A stretch of 64,000 bases of DNA, from assembly GCF_020740795.1 (NCBI RefSeq), contig NC_067304.1, forward strand, positions 6,376,056 through 6,440,055. The letters run 5' to 3'. Origin of the DNA: Apus apus. Taxonomy: Eukaryota; Chordata; Aves; Apodiformes; Apodidae. Made by a program: the position numbers and the translations under genes. The notes below the pieces were generated by a model. The model did no database searches, was not told where the DNA came from, and saw nothing but the letters and a program-made list of their open reading frames with translations. Each line of letters begins with the position of its first letter. Within the stretch, counting starts at the first letter, position 1. Below, piece by piece: positions 46,201 through 58,900 of the stretch.

Positions 46201-49200
46201 GCTACATGTGCCACAGCAGCAGAGCAAGAGGCTGGTGGTGTCGGTCTGTTCCTGCTGCCCCAGCTGCTGATGCCCATTTAGGAGAGAGAAAGTGGCTGGT
46301 GACAAGGAGCAGGAATCAGAGAGGAACTGGGGATTACATTTATCAGGCAGAGACTGCGACAGGCTTTTGGACCACATCAGCTATCCCAAATCCCTGTGAA
46401 CGGGGCTATAAAACTTGACAAGGCTGCTACAGAGATTTCAGATCCTATTAAAGATGTAAAACCACTGGCAGAGCTGAACTGCTTAGAGGTGCTAACTCGA
46501 CTGCTGGGGAAGTCGGCTGACACTGGGGAGAAGGTTCAACACCTAACTCTCACACCGAAAGCCAAGGCAGCAGACAGCTGCCCTTGCAGGCAGATGTGGA
46601 GCCATCTCTGTAGTTACTTCTTTTTTTGTGCTGGAAGTTTTGACTCCTGCGGGTGAGCAGCACAGGAAACAGCAAGGGAGATGAGAAGTGCCTGAGAGCA
46701 TGTGATGTCTGCTCTGTACATATCTGCACTACACCTGCTGATGGAAATTATTTCCCCTCTTTCAGCCAGGACTTGTTTGTTGTTCCTAACCTCTACTTTT
46801 TTTTTTTTTTTTTCTCCTGCTGGAGGATAACTAAACACTGCTGTCTTTGTGCAAAGCAAGTACAACACAGGTCAGGAGCAGGCTCATCAGGTGTCCAAGC
46901 TTTTAACCTGTTGGCAGATGCTTGCATCAAGAAAGCAAACCATTTGTTGTAATTGTTTTCCCTCTGTTCATTGCAGGGACCTGCCTACACACTGCCTCCT
47001 TCTGTGGAGGTTTCTTTCAATTTATGAGCATTCATTTAAAGGAATTTGTGGTGTTTCAGGCATGGAATATTGTTGAAAGTGCAGCTGGGAAGTTGAGGCA
47101 TACAGAGGATCTAACTTTAATTAATTTACTGTAAAGCCCTGGTCAAAATATAGTAAAGTCCCAGACCAACACTCCTATTGTTTGAAAACTTTACATGATT
47201 ATTTACGAGACATTCAAGGTGTATCGCATGATCACTAGTTAATATCTGCATTGCTCAAGGGCATTATTTTATTTGTGGAAGGGGAGAGGACATAATGTTG
47301 AGGGAAGGCTGTTCTTGCTGGTACTGCCTCTCGTTTGCAAGCTGTGGCGAGGTGTGTATTAAATACCCACAGATTTATGGGGAGCTTTGTGTGGGTGAAG
47401 CCTGCAGTGATACTGATCTGCAGCCTGCTGGGGTGATGGGTTTCCATTCCCTGGCGTGGAGTCCAGCCCAGGCTGACACAGATCTCTGTTACTCTCTAAG
47501 CTTCTTTGGAGCTTGCTGAAGTTCCCTGGTGAGGTCTGCTTGCCTGGCAACTTTTGCTGCTGTACAAGTAAATTTATGGTGTGTTTAAAAGTTTGCCTTC
47601 AGATAACTGGATCTTAGGGTCACACAATGTTCATCTTGGTATGTCTGTCCACAGAATAGCAGGTGCCTGGCTTTCAACCACTCTTCCCCAGCCGTGATTT
47701 GTTTATGCTTCCTGAGAGGCACGTAGCCTCCTGAATAATTTGTTACCCCCTGTTTGAGATGAGTGCTTCTGTTAGGAAGGAACGCTGTGCCTGCTGCTCC
47801 TCCCTGGCAACTACTTCTGTTTGCAGCTAATGCAGTCAGCCATCACTGCTGGTTCTCCCAAAAGCCTTAATAGTGTTGTGGTCAGGTAGGATTGTTGTGA
47901 GACAGTCAGAGCTCCTGTGTCCCCGGGAGGACAGAAAGTAACACACTTCTGCACATAGCACTGTCTGCACATCACTCTGTACTGCTGCACCTTGCCTTCA
48001 TCCTTGCTGGGCATGGAATTGTTCTCATTTTCTGTGTGGACATGTTGTGTATTTTGCCTCTGGGTCTCTTCCCTTTAAGGACAGGACTGGTGAACTGCAT
48101 GTAGCACGGACAGTTGGATTGCAAGTGTTGGGCACAAGGAGAAGGACTTTGGAGGAGTCCAAATGTAACGCCACAATTTCTTTTCTGTCCTTTTCTGTCC
48201 ACAATGTCCTTTCTGAGAAAGTGGGTCTTCATGCTCTGATTAAATAGCAGTCTGACATGTTTCTGCTGTTTTGATTGCCTTTGAACTTCAGCAGTGTGAT
48301 AAACAAGCTTTCCTTCCCTGCCTACCAAGACGTTGCCCTGCCGTGATGCAGTTCATTACCTCAGCTCTGGTGTGGCAAGGCCCAGCACCCCCTTCTCATG
48401 GCACCTGTCTGAACATGTGCTGATGTCAGTAGCAGGGAGCGCTGGCTGGACGAACAGCAGCTTCATGACTTGCTTTTGCTGTTAGTGTTAGCAGCTAGCC
48501 CCTCAAGCTCAGCATTTCTGAGCTTATCCCCCATTTCAGGTGTGCAAACACAATGAGGATCTCACTCTGAGGTTTGAAAGTCTCAGCCAGGGAAAAGACT
48601 GAATTGCATTTTCTTGAGATAAAGGGCAGACAAGTCTTCTGTGCCAGGAGGTGGATAAACTGCTGTCCTGGAGCCCAAAGGACACTCATCTCCTTGAGAC
48701 GTCCATGCTGTCTACACATGATTGCGTGTGTTCTCTGGGACGCCTGGCACAGGCCCTGTCAGCAGCTCATACATTACGGATCACGCCTCGTGTCACAATC
48801 TTCCTGTGAAATATTGAAGGTTGGTTTTAAATAATGTGACAGGGTCCCTTTTAATGTCCAGATCTCAAATGCTACAGAGCTTTCAGCCTCTTGCTTCCAT
48901 TCTGCAAGTGTGAAAGAGAATTTATCTCTGGCAGTTTTCTCCATGACTGCTGGCAGGCAGCCCGACGTACCTCAAATAGCACCCAACACTATGAGCTAAA
49001 CCTGTGCTTGTTGAAACTCCATTAATGCCAGAGGCATTACACCTCAGATGGATTTGGAACATTTGGTTAATGTCCCCAAACAAGTTCAGATTACATTGTT
49101 TTACCCCAGCAAGCACGGCTTTATTATAAGTCTAGTGTTCCTCTAACTTCTTTGGGAGCATTCTTGCTTTTCTGGTAATAGCCACTATATAAGTCATAAG

Positions 49201-49830
49201 CTAACAGGCCTGAACAGTAGAGGAATCTGTAAAACCTGGAAAATATCTAGTAGCAGAAGGTATTGGTGTTTGTTATAAGCAGGGTTCTCAGTGGTTTCTG
49301 TATTATGCATAAATTAACCACTTGCTGCTATTTACCACTGCAAAATATTCTGTGTTGAAATGTGATGTGTCCTGGTGAGCAACCTGAGGTGAGCACTGGG
49401 ACAGTCAGTGGAAACAAAAATCTATTGGTTTACAACTCAGCAAACATTCTTCGGGCTCCACAGATGCCAGCTTCTTCATTTCCTCAGATGGGAAGGGAAG
49501 AAGTGTTTGAGTTATGCAGAGTCTCAGGTCTGTCTGCATTTGCAAGCAAAGGCAACTTCACCTCCGCGGGACGCGGGCTCTGGTGCAGCCTCGCTGACCC
49601 GCGACGGCTTCGGCCACGGGCACGGCCGGAGCCTTCGAGACACTCCCAAAATACTGTAGTTGTCAAAACAGATTTGCAGGGAATTCAACCTGTGAGTAAG
49701 AGAAAAACAATTTAAGAGGACTTATTTGTGATTTGAACCATAAGGCTTTCAAAAGATGAATTTTCAGCTTTCGCAGTGGTGACATTGATTTTGAGTGAAC
49801 TTTCCTGTGGTTGGTACTTTTTAGTGTAGC
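40266..49830. other. Intergenic spacer, no gene seen
   Basis: More alternation of GC-rich DNA and TAAT-rich islands (42720-42850, 43150-43250, 43970-44110, 44590-45010, 45710-46090, 47100-47260). A T run lies at 46798-46813. A 12-bp perfect palindrome, GTCATTAATGAC, is at 44729-44740. No protein-coding exon, tRNA or rRNA is recognised. Confidence 0.55.
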
Positions 49831-50334
49831 TGAGCAGCTGTGCTGTGCTCCCGAACGCCGCGGGGTTCACACCGAGTACCTGGCGTGCCAGCCGCACCTG
49901 GCAGGAGCCAGCCCTGCCTCCCCGTGCCTCTGAACGGCAGAGACGAGGAGAGCCCGGGGTCGGTGCTTTCCGGGCGACAAAACGTCGCCTTGGGCATCCC
50001 CAGCTCATGCCATCGCTTTGACCTCTGCTGTGGCTCCAGTGCCAGCGGCGCCGCCTGATGCTAATTGGGAGGAGACGCTGATTGAGAGGAGATCTACATG
50101 AGGGGGCTCCTGCCTGAGGGGAGCTCTGGGCCGAGAGGGCCGGTCTGAGGGGCACGGCGCGAGGTCAGACGGCGGCTGAAGGGGCCGCCCTGGCTGGGCC
50201 CGGACCCTCCTCACGGGGCCCGACGGGGGATGGGGCCGGAGGGGGCTCCGAGGGGCTGTTCCCGCCCGCCGCGCGCTCCCGGGGCCGCGGCCGCGCTGCG
50301 CGTCACGGCACAAGCCCCGCCCAGGAGCGCGGGG

Positions 50335-50403
50335 GCGCGCGCGGCGGGCGGGGCGGGGCGCGCGCGGCGGGCGGGGCGGGGCGCGCGCGGCGGGCGGGGC
50401 GGG
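50335..50403 (+). repeat. Three tandem copies of a 23-bp GC-rich unit
   Basis: Units start at 50335, 50358 and 50381 and read GCGCGCGCGG followed by CGGGCGGGGCGGG. Each holds a CGCG run and a GC box. The array ends about 70 bp before the MAGI3 ATG, likely in the 5' UTR or core promoter, where GC content this high could form stable RNA structure or G-quadruplexes. Confidence 0.85.
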
Positions 50404-50471
50404 GCCGGCAGTCGCGCGGCGGGCGCGGCGGGAGCGGCGGCCGGGGCGGGCGCGGCGCCCCGCGGGGCGGC

Positions 50472-50793
50472 ATGTCCAAGACGCTGCGGAAGAAGCGGCA
50501 CTGGCTGAGCAAGGTGCAGGAGTGCGTGGTGTCCTGGGGCGGCTCGGCGGGCCCCGACCCCGACCTCCTGCGCGGCGGCGCCGAGCGCGGCGAGTTCCCG
50601 TACCTGGCGGGCCGGCTGTCGCCGGGCGGCGAGGGCGCGCCGGGCCCCGTGCTGCTCTCGGGCAAGGCGCCGGCGCCGGGCGACGTGCTGCTGGAGGTGA
50701 ACGGCACCCCCGTCAGCGGCCTCACGCACCGCGACACGCTGGCCGTCGTCCGGCACTTCAGGGAGCCCGTGCGCCTCAAGACCGTGCGCCCAG
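50472..50793 (+). CDS. MAGI3: MAGI3 coding exon 1 (5' part of the gene; PDZ0 segment)
   Basis: Encodes 107 codons plus one base, ending in a good donor (CCCAG|GTGAGC), phase 1. The start [20 protein letters not shown] and the later [31 protein letters not shown] and [13 protein letters not shown] closely match remembered human MAGI3, and match MAGI1 much less well. This is most of the N-terminal PDZ0 domain that precedes the guanylate-kinase-like domain. MAGI3 is a membrane-associated scaffold with multiple PDZ domains, a GK-like domain and two WW domains; it works at cell junctions and binds partners such as PTEN. The rest must lie beyond 64000: I find no exon 2 (which would start near a VINKDLRH-like sequence). 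The Gly/Pro-rich loop at about 25-60 differs most from human. Confidence 0.94.
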
Positions 50794-52099
50794 GTGAGCC
50801 GCAGGCCGCGCCCGCCCCGCCGGCCGCGGGTAGGCCCCGCCGCCACGGCGGCCCCGCGAGGGGGGCGGGCGTCGGGCCGGGAAAGTTTCCCGGGCTCCGC
50901 CGGTCGCCTCCGCCGGGCGAGGCGGCGGAGCTGGGGGAGCGGCGGGCGGCCCCGGCGTCCCGCCCCGGCCCGGGCGGCGCTGGCGGGCGGTGGTCGCTCC
51001 CCGGCCCGGCGGGCAGCGCCGGCCTCCGCGGGCCGCCGGGTTCGTGCCGCCGCCGGCGCCGTGCCCGGAGTCCGGGGGTGCCGCTGGGCGGGCCCGTCCT
51101 GGCGGGCCCGGTGCCCGCTCGCTCGGGGGGATGGGGCTTCTCGGCTTCGCGGGTCGGTGCGGGCTGAGCCGGGGCGGCCGCTGCGGGGGCCGGGGGGCCC
51201 CGGAGGGTCCCTGCCCGCCCCGTCTGCGTGTGGCAGCGGATCGCTGGCAGCCGCCACCGGCTGTCGGTGGGTTCGGGGTCCGCGGCGTGAACACACAGTT
51301 ATTCCGTGGCGTTTCGGGGTGTTTGTGCAAACCGCCCGGGGCCCGGCGAGGGGCAGGTGCGCAGCGTTCCGGAGCGGGGAGCGCGGCTCGCCCGAATGGC
51401 CCGCTCCGTCCTGCGGGTTTCTGGTTTGCCAAAGACAAACGCGGAGAACAGGCTTTTTCCTTAGATTTGGTTAACTTTGAGTACACTTCAATTAATTGTA
51501 TCATGTAATTGTGGTAATATCTTCTTTATCAACATGCCTATCAAACATCAGGTTAGTGCTGAATAGTGGAGCTGCTCTCACATGAGCTAATGATTCACAG
51601 CCTGACGAGCTTCAGATTTGCCGCTTTGCTGGTCACACAGTCCAGGTGTGAGTGTGGTACCTTGCAAAGCAGCTGTCTTTGGTAAAACCGTTTTTCTCTG
51701 AATCCCAGCTGATACCAGTATTTCCATGACTGAAGGCTATAGCATTTCTTACACAGCATCTTTATTTAACATCTGCCTTGTAGATCTTTCATAACTGCTG
51801 GGTTGCTATTTGACTTTAGGTAATACATATTTGAAATTAGATTTTCCTCATTTGACCACTAATGAAAAGCCATCTTCTCTATAGAGGCTGAGCAGCTGGT
51901 CCTGATGCATATCACCTGCCAGACAAGCGAAAAAACCCAACAACAAACAACAAATCCACACCTTGAAAGCACCTACAGAAGCCTGGTAGGCTTTGAAACA
52001 TACCTGTATTTACAACATTGGAAATCCTATCTGAATGAAGAAAATGGAAAATAATTAACTGCTGCAAGTTAAATGTAGGATAAGAGGATAAATAAAAAG

Positions 52100-52690
52100 G
52101 AGCAAATTGTTTAAGATAGAAGACATTAATAAATCTCTTAAAAAGCAAAAGCCCATTAAAGATGAAACTGGAGTTAGAAGATCAAAGGAATTTCTTATGT
52201 TTACTATGGAGGGAGAGAGGAGTATTCCTGTACTGGCACTTTCCATAACAGAGTGCTATCAAACTGTCAAGTTAAAACTGTCAGAGAAGATTTTACGAAA
52301 AATTGATACTATGACTAGTATAAAATTGCCAGAGCCAGATGATGTTCATTAGGAGTTGCAAAACTGCAGTATTAAACAGCAGTGTGCTGCCTGTTCCTTA
52401 AATCATTGGTGCTGTGGAAGGGCAGGAGGTGGCAAGTTCAGTGCCACTGGGAAGAGGGTCCAGGAGAGGAGGAGGAGGACTGACTTCTGATTCCAGTCAG
52501 TTGGCTGAAACAAGGGTCTGGCCCTGTGAGTGTTGTGAGGCAGTGCAGCTGCTGAAAGAGCAGAGCTTTCCCATGGGTTAGTAACTGGTTAAAATACAGT
52601 AATGGGTTTCTCAACAGAAGGAGACTACTGCTGGAGTCTTGCAAAGACCTGTGCTGTTTAGCATAGTCATCCAGAGCTTGTAAGCTGAGC
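52100..52690 (+). repeat. Decayed CR1-type LINE relic with reverse-transcriptase remnants
   Basis: The segment keeps, in order, traces expected of a CR1 ORF2: a KLPEPDDVH-like stretch near 52320 (compare the PDGIHPRVL motif), AGGAGGTGGCAAGTTC and GGGTCCAGGAGA near 52422-52468, and CTGGAGTCTTGCAAAGACC with CTGTTTAGCATAGTCATCC near 52630-52675, which recalls the SGVPQGSVLGPLLFNIFIN reverse-transcriptase motif. Frames are broken by stops. An old, inactive copy. This is by-eye similarity only. Confidence 0.5.
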
Positions 52691-55149
52691 ACTGGGTTGA
52701 GTTGTGAAAAGAGAACCAGCGTTTTTATGCTGATTTTTATATAACTTCTGGAACAAATAAAATTGAAGCTTCAGATCCAGCAATTTTTCCCATACTGGGA
52801 CGTATTGCAAGCTTTATTTACCACATCAGATTATTTTTGCAGTAATTTTCTGTGTTAAACCCAGTGTCCTTAAACACGATATGAGCATAGTGTTGTTCTT
52901 GGTTGTTTTTCTTGCACGAGTGCCACAGTAGCACTTGGTGGCAGCATTCCAGTGAGGGTATATGCAATTAGGAAAGCTGTTGACAAGGCATTCTCTACAA
53001 AGACCTGTGACTTTGATTTTGGCTTCCCTTCTACTCCTTGTGATCCAGAGCAGTCCAGACTTGCTGACCTTTGGAAGGCCACTGGGAAGGTGAGGGGGGT
53101 GGTAGTTAAGGGGAACATCCCTGGGGTCTGTGGTGCACTCATGATGTGTCTTGAGTTCTCAGAGACCCATAATTGCATTACTGGTTTTAAGGTCCCATGT
53201 TTCATGGTTTTTCTCCAGTCAAAACTGCTCTCTCTCAAATGAACTGTCATGATGAAAGACAAGGAGTGCCTCTGCCAGCGCCTCCCTGTGCCCTCGGGCT
53301 CTTCAGATTTGAGTACTGTTGGGACAGAAGTCTGAGGGGATCCAGCTTCAGGGATCTTCACCACAACAGCAAGGAATTTGTTGCCTTGCCTCTGAATTTT
53401 AGGGCAACTTTGGTGTTTAAGAGCTGGCTCCATCTTCTAGGTGAAGCCTGTGCAGGTTTCCCAATAGCCTTGAATAGCATGTTGAGGGACTGGACTGCTT
53501 TATTTCAAGTAGTGATGTAGTCCTTCATTAAAGACAGCAATAGCTTTAGTTGACAGCAGTAAAATTTGTCTGTGATACTTACAGCAACCTCATAGAAAAT
53601 TTAAAATGGAAATTTCAAGATGCTGTTTAGTCTTGTTTGATAAGACACTTGAAAGATATGAATGTTAATTTGAACTCCATCTGTTAACGGCACATCACAA
53701 ATGCTGGGCCATTTTTTTGATGAAGAAATTTGTTCTTCCCTCTCTTGCTCTGTCCTCACCCGCTGAGGAGAGCAAGGCTGTTGTGCCACAGCTGGAGTGC
53801 GGGTTGGCTGGGAAGGCTTCAGTCCTGGTACCAGAACTGACACAGCAAGGTCTGCAGAAGGCCAGTCTGGAGCTCTCTGCCAGCATGCCTGGCCTGGTGC
53901 TGGGATCTGAGTTGTCTAATTAACAGTTAGAAATCCACTCATTCTAGTTGCTGTTTAAGATTATAACCATACCTCTGTTTTCATGTACTTCATCATAATC
54001 TTGATCAGATGAGCAAAACAGCAGTACAAAGAAATAGGGCTTTCTGTGCAATGTCATATTTGCATGTATGTGCACATGCTCATGTAGGCCTGCTCATCAT
54101 GAGTGCACTTGTGCTTGAGCCAACCCTGGTGAGTGCTGGTCTCCAGCTCCTTGCCTGTGCATGGTCACTCCAGCCGTGGCTGCCGGGTGGCTCGGGGACC
54201 TTCCTGTCCGGTGTAACTCGAATTAGAACATCAGCCTGGAACTACCTGGCTCTGCTTTTATTTCTGTTAAGGAAAATCGAAAGCATTCATTGTCTTTGAG
54301 TACTAAGTTCATCCTCTAATGATACCTACTAGTTCCAGGTGGTGTTCAAATTTAGCCAGGAAGATGATTGTATGTGCAGGCAAGCCTGCTTGCAAAAATA
54401 CTCATCAATATAACTTGGAGTGCCTTCACTCTTTGTAGTGGCATGGTAGCCAAAATACATCAAAACTATGTTGCAGTCTTAAAGTAACAAAAATCACAGA
54501 TTATCTGCAAGTTCCTCATTTGTGCAGTAGGAAGGAATGTGTTTTCCTTCCAAACTAAGGATTTTTGATGAGTACAGCTACTCTGTGGCAATTACTATGG
54601 TTTCATGGCCACTATTACTAGCATCTGGGAAGCAATGGCAGAGTCTTGTTGTTCTTCCATTTGAGAAACGCTTCCAGAGCCCATAATTTTGTCCCTTGGT
54701 TATTGAGGGAATGTATGTTTGCTCCATTGTGTCAAAACTGATCTTTAATTAAAAAATGTTGCAAGATTTAAAATTATTAAAAGTGCCTTTCAGACTAAAT
54801 TTTTTTTATTAGTCTCAATGCTCCTGAAACACAGTCCAGTCCACAGCTGAGGCATGTTGCTGTTTTGTGTGTGCTCAGCCAGTCTGCAGCTGTTCAGTGT
54901 GACACCTCTAACCACCTCAATCTGTTGCTTTGTTTGAGTTACAGTGGGTTAGCACAGAGAAGGAGCTGACTGACAGGTGGATGGAGTTCTCTGAAGTTCT
55001 CATTACCAAACATTTTTATAAGTCAATACCTTTCACTGAATCATGGAGTGCTCTTGGGACTTGAGGATCTCAAAGCTAGCAAGGCCTTATCTTACCTAAA
55101 TGTTCTCTTGATCAAAAACTAGTGCAGGCTTACAAGAAGGCAACTTATT

Positions 55150-55600
55150 GCTGGATGTATTTTCTCATGTGGCTGTAAAATGGCACAATGATCGATCCTA
55201 ACGCCTCCGTTACCAACAGGAGTTAATGGAAGTGCTGAGAAGTCGGCCTGTGCAGGGGGGTCTGAAAGCAGAGGTGACAAATACAGTGACTCAGAACAGG
55301 ATCCAGCACTCGAGACATGACACTCAAAGCTGAATATATAAGATTAATTTACATTTTCTCTTGCGATTGAAGTAGATACAAAGCCTCTGTGTGGGGGTAA
55401 ATATTTGCATATTTGGCAATTAAGGCAGAGAGGAAGGCACGCTGCACTACGAGGCTGTTTTCACAAAATCAGATGAATTCTAAATGTGTCATGTTAAAAC
55501 AGAGATCAGAGTACACACCAGGATAATTTTGCCTCTCGGAGCAAAGGCATTACCCTAATTCTATGTCTCTGGAAGCTGGCTGCAGGCCAGCTCGGTGATT
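55150..55600. promoter_or_regulatory. Candidate conserved non-coding element in MAGI3 intron 1
   Basis: A non-repetitive stretch with ATATTTGCATATTTGGCAAT at about 55402-55421 (octamer-like TTTGCAT plus an NFI-like half site), AAGATTAATTTACATTTT at about 55341 and several TGTCA/TGACA cores. There is no open frame of note and no repeat signature. Inferred from texture only. Confidence 0.3.
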
Positions 55601-55882
55601 AAACTAATGTGTGACTCTGCCGGTCGGAGGAGCTGAGGCAGCCAGCTCAGGGCCTGCAGTCCTGGGGATGATTTGGTGGGGGCTGCTGGACACCGGTGTG
55701 GAAACCTGTCCTCCCTGCTTGAGAGTGCATGGGAAAGTGATCCATTTTTATACAAAAGAAGGAAAGGTTGATTTCATTTTACCACCCCAGGGAAAGCCCA
55801 AAGCATATAGGGTGTTGCTATAATGAATGTGTAGAGTATCCCAGTGTCGTGAGACTGGGCAGAAGACAGATGTGCAGTTTTG

Positions 55883-55931
55883 AAACAAAACAAAACCAAA
55901 CCAAAACTACAAACAAACAAAAAAAAAACAG
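55883..55931 (+). repeat. A/C-rich simple sequence
   Basis: Irregular AAAAC/AAACC/AAAC repeats ending in a run of A, about 50 bp long, within MAGI3 intron 1. Low complexity, no gene. Confidence 0.8.
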
Positions 55932-58900
55932 AACAAGAAACACTTCCTGCTGGAGGCTGTCATTTCTTCAAAGCATTGGCAGCAGCAGTGCTGTGTCCTG
56001 CAGCAGTCTGAGAGCCACCTTGCACAGAAAGCTATTACCTTGTGTCTCAGATGTGTGAATGCAGAGAACTATCAAGCACTTGCTGAGGGATGAGTATTAG
56101 TGTGTGCTTGCAGTTTATAATCTTGTTTTTCATATTAATCTTCATATAAACATATTATTCTTGGCATAGAATGTGTTGCCTTTCCCTTTCACATATTCCT
56201 TGTTGAAATTTCACTGCCGTGAGTGCTGTGTTAATGATTTCACTGTAAACGCACTCTAATTATTATATTCTTTCTAGATGTGTTAGTTGCAAATGATAAC
56301 GAGGTCTCATGTGGCTTTTGCTACTGTGCTGCTTAACACCATGGTTTTAATTTGTACTTTCTTGTTCCCTTCAGGAGAGCCATTCTCTTCCCTATACTGT
56401 GGTGTCTCTCAGGAGAGACCCGGTGGTATAGCGCAGAGGAGGCCAGCGCTCGCCTGGAGCTGGTGGCAGAGCTGGGGGTGCACTGGGTGTTCTCCAAACC
56501 CACCTCCTCTCTGTCCCTCTCCCCGGCTTTAGGGGAAAGAGATTTTTGACGAGGACTAAATGATCAGGCACTTGTATTCCAGTTATTCCTGGAAGGAAAT
56601 TTTCTCATTCAGGTAGACAGTTTTGATTTCAATTCTTGCCTATAGGTTTATGTTGCTTTTCTGTTAAAAAACCCGAAAGCTTAGGTTTACATGCCAGTAT
56701 GGATCTTGTTAAAATCCTTGAAACTGTCATTTTTGCCACTACTCTGCAATGGCAGGAGGCTCACTCTTCCATGTGAACAAAACCAAGGATGGAATAAAAG
56801 TGAACATTTATTAGAAGCAGTGGCTTCAATGGCAGTTTTTCTCTTAATAATTTTTGTCTAGGTTTTGCTCTTGAATTCTTGGCTGCCTTAATTAAATGCT
56901 AGGCAGTTGTTCAAAATGGCTGGGATTTATTGTTCTGAAAAGATATAATTTCCTTAATTTTTAAAAAGAATTTTCATTTTGCTTTTGTCTTTTTAGAAAA
57001 ATTTCCTGAAGGAAACAAGCTGTCCTGGTATAATTTGCTATGCACCATGCTCCTTTATTATGGAAACATCTGCTTCAAGATATTTTTCAGCTGATGATTC
57101 TTAAAAAAAATCTTAAAACATAACAATGATTGTGCATTCAAATTGACAGCTGAAAAAATTACTTCAGTAATAGGTTGTTGCTCTGTTTTGAGGTCTTTGA
57201 ATTCATTCTTCTGGTTCTAGTTTTTAATTCATGATTCTTCCTTTTAAGAAATATCTTGTTGCATTCATGGGCTGTTAGTTAAATCACATCTTGTTGCCTG
57301 AATGGGAACAATTTTCTTCTTCAAAGCAGTAGTATTCCTGAGAGTACTAGATTTGGATTAAGAAAAATATGAGCTCTTTGTATTTGAGAGTAAATTCCTT
57401 ATTTAGTTCTGCTGAACAGAAGGTGAGGAGAAAATGCAGTAGGAAGACTGTAGAGTTGTATCGATCTGTTAACCATCATCAAAACCAGAATTCCAAGTAA
57501 TTAATCTTCTCAGTTGCTAATTGGTATTTGAATCTGTGTTAAATTAATCTTTTTTAGGCCCTCAGTGGGTCACAGTAGGAAGAGGACATCCCAGCAGTAG
57601 CTGAATATGATGGGCTGACTTCCAAGCAAATAATTTCTAAGAGCAAGAGCAAGCTCTGTAAAGGCAGTGCTGGAGGGAAGGGGTTTGTCACTGGCTGCAG
57701 CGAGTCAAGGGAGGCTGGATTTGGCCTGGGTGTTTCCACACTGGATGTTTCCACATTGGAAGTTCGGACCTCTGCACCAGCCGTTCCTCAGTGCTGCTGG
57801 TAGAGATGCAGGTGCAGGTGGTTGCACATACCCATGTTCTGTGGTTGGTTTAGGTGTAGCTTTCAGTATGAAATACAGTCAGAGCCATCTTTTGTTCAAG
57901 CTTATGTCACTATGCTTTTTTTTTTTTCATATGCAAATGCGACATGTTAAAGTAATGATCTTATGTGGAAATGTAATTTCACTTCCAGAGCACACCAAGG
58001 TTGTTAGACATAACTCTGGGCTTTTTCTGACAGAGCTCTAAAAGCTTGTTTTCATAGCTAACTTGAAAAATGTTTGCTTAAAGCTGCTTTTCAATGTGTA
58101 TGTTTCTCAAGCCTGTAATTTTTTCATGAGTTGTTGGTTGCTCTCAGTTAAATGTAACTTCTTCAAATTGAAAATCACTAGTGTGTGCACTGTCCATCCC
58201 ATGTCACTCTTCACTTGCTGAATAGTAGTCAAGTTTGTATAGCTTGATCCATTGTAAATTATTTTCCTGTAATACAAGTAAAAAGTTAATTTCTTTTAGC
58301 TCTGGATTGCCAAATCTCTTCAGTTACCTGTATAAAAATGTAAGAGATTGAATTCTGGCTCTATCAGATCATGTTACACTTGAATATTGATTCTTACTGT
58401 GTTCTTCAGAGCCATTTCATTACTGACTTTTGGTGGTAAATACAGTCAGATTAACAGCTGATGTCTTATGAATATGGATTGTGGAAGCTGTATAAACAAA
58501 TATTCTGGCTTTTGGTGTCTAGAAGTGCATTATTTCCATCTGCATGATGATGTATTGTTTCAAAAAGGTAGTAAAGGCAATCAACAAGGTCAGTGTGATT
58601 GTGTGAATTACCTGTTACCAAGGCTGCCTCTTAGATCCACTGCATTTGGAAATAGAGGACATGCTTTCTTACAAATCCAGACTAGTGTTGCCCTAACATG
58701 AGAACCTAACCTAAAATCTGACTGCAACAATAGTTACTTTGCACTTGCACAAAACCGAGCTGATTTGGTGAGGCTGGGACTGTCCAGGACCATTTCTGGC
58801 ACTACTGCGTGTTCAGAAGGGGCTGTAGCATCACCTTGTCCCTCTTGTGGCAAGGTTGCCTGAGCTGACACATGCAGGGCAGGTGGGATCCAGCAGGGAA

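Larger units (their letters stand above)
49840..51420 (+). promoter_or_regulatory. MAGI3 CpG-island promoter region
   Basis: A strongly GC- and CpG-rich segment covering the first MAGI3 coding exon and the first 600 bp of intron 1. GC boxes are abundant, a CGTCA (half CRE) lies at 50301-50305, and a 23-bp tandem repeat occupies 50335-50403. No TATA box is apparent near the start codon. The edges are abrupt: AT-rich DNA begins after about 51430. Confidence 0.75.

Noticed and set aside
46396-46656. Open frame with a protein-like middle (KAATEISDPIKDVKPL and on)
   Set aside because: No ATG start, no convincing flanking splice sites, no family recognised; kept out as probable chance.
50211-51296. 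361-codon open frame on the minus strand
   Set aside because: Antisense to MAGI3 exon 1 and its CpG island; low stop density in GC-rich DNA explains it.
52952-53242. 97-codon open frame with balanced composition
   Set aside because: No ATG at its start, no clear acceptor or donor, no recognisable protein; it may be part of an unknown relic but cannot be supported.
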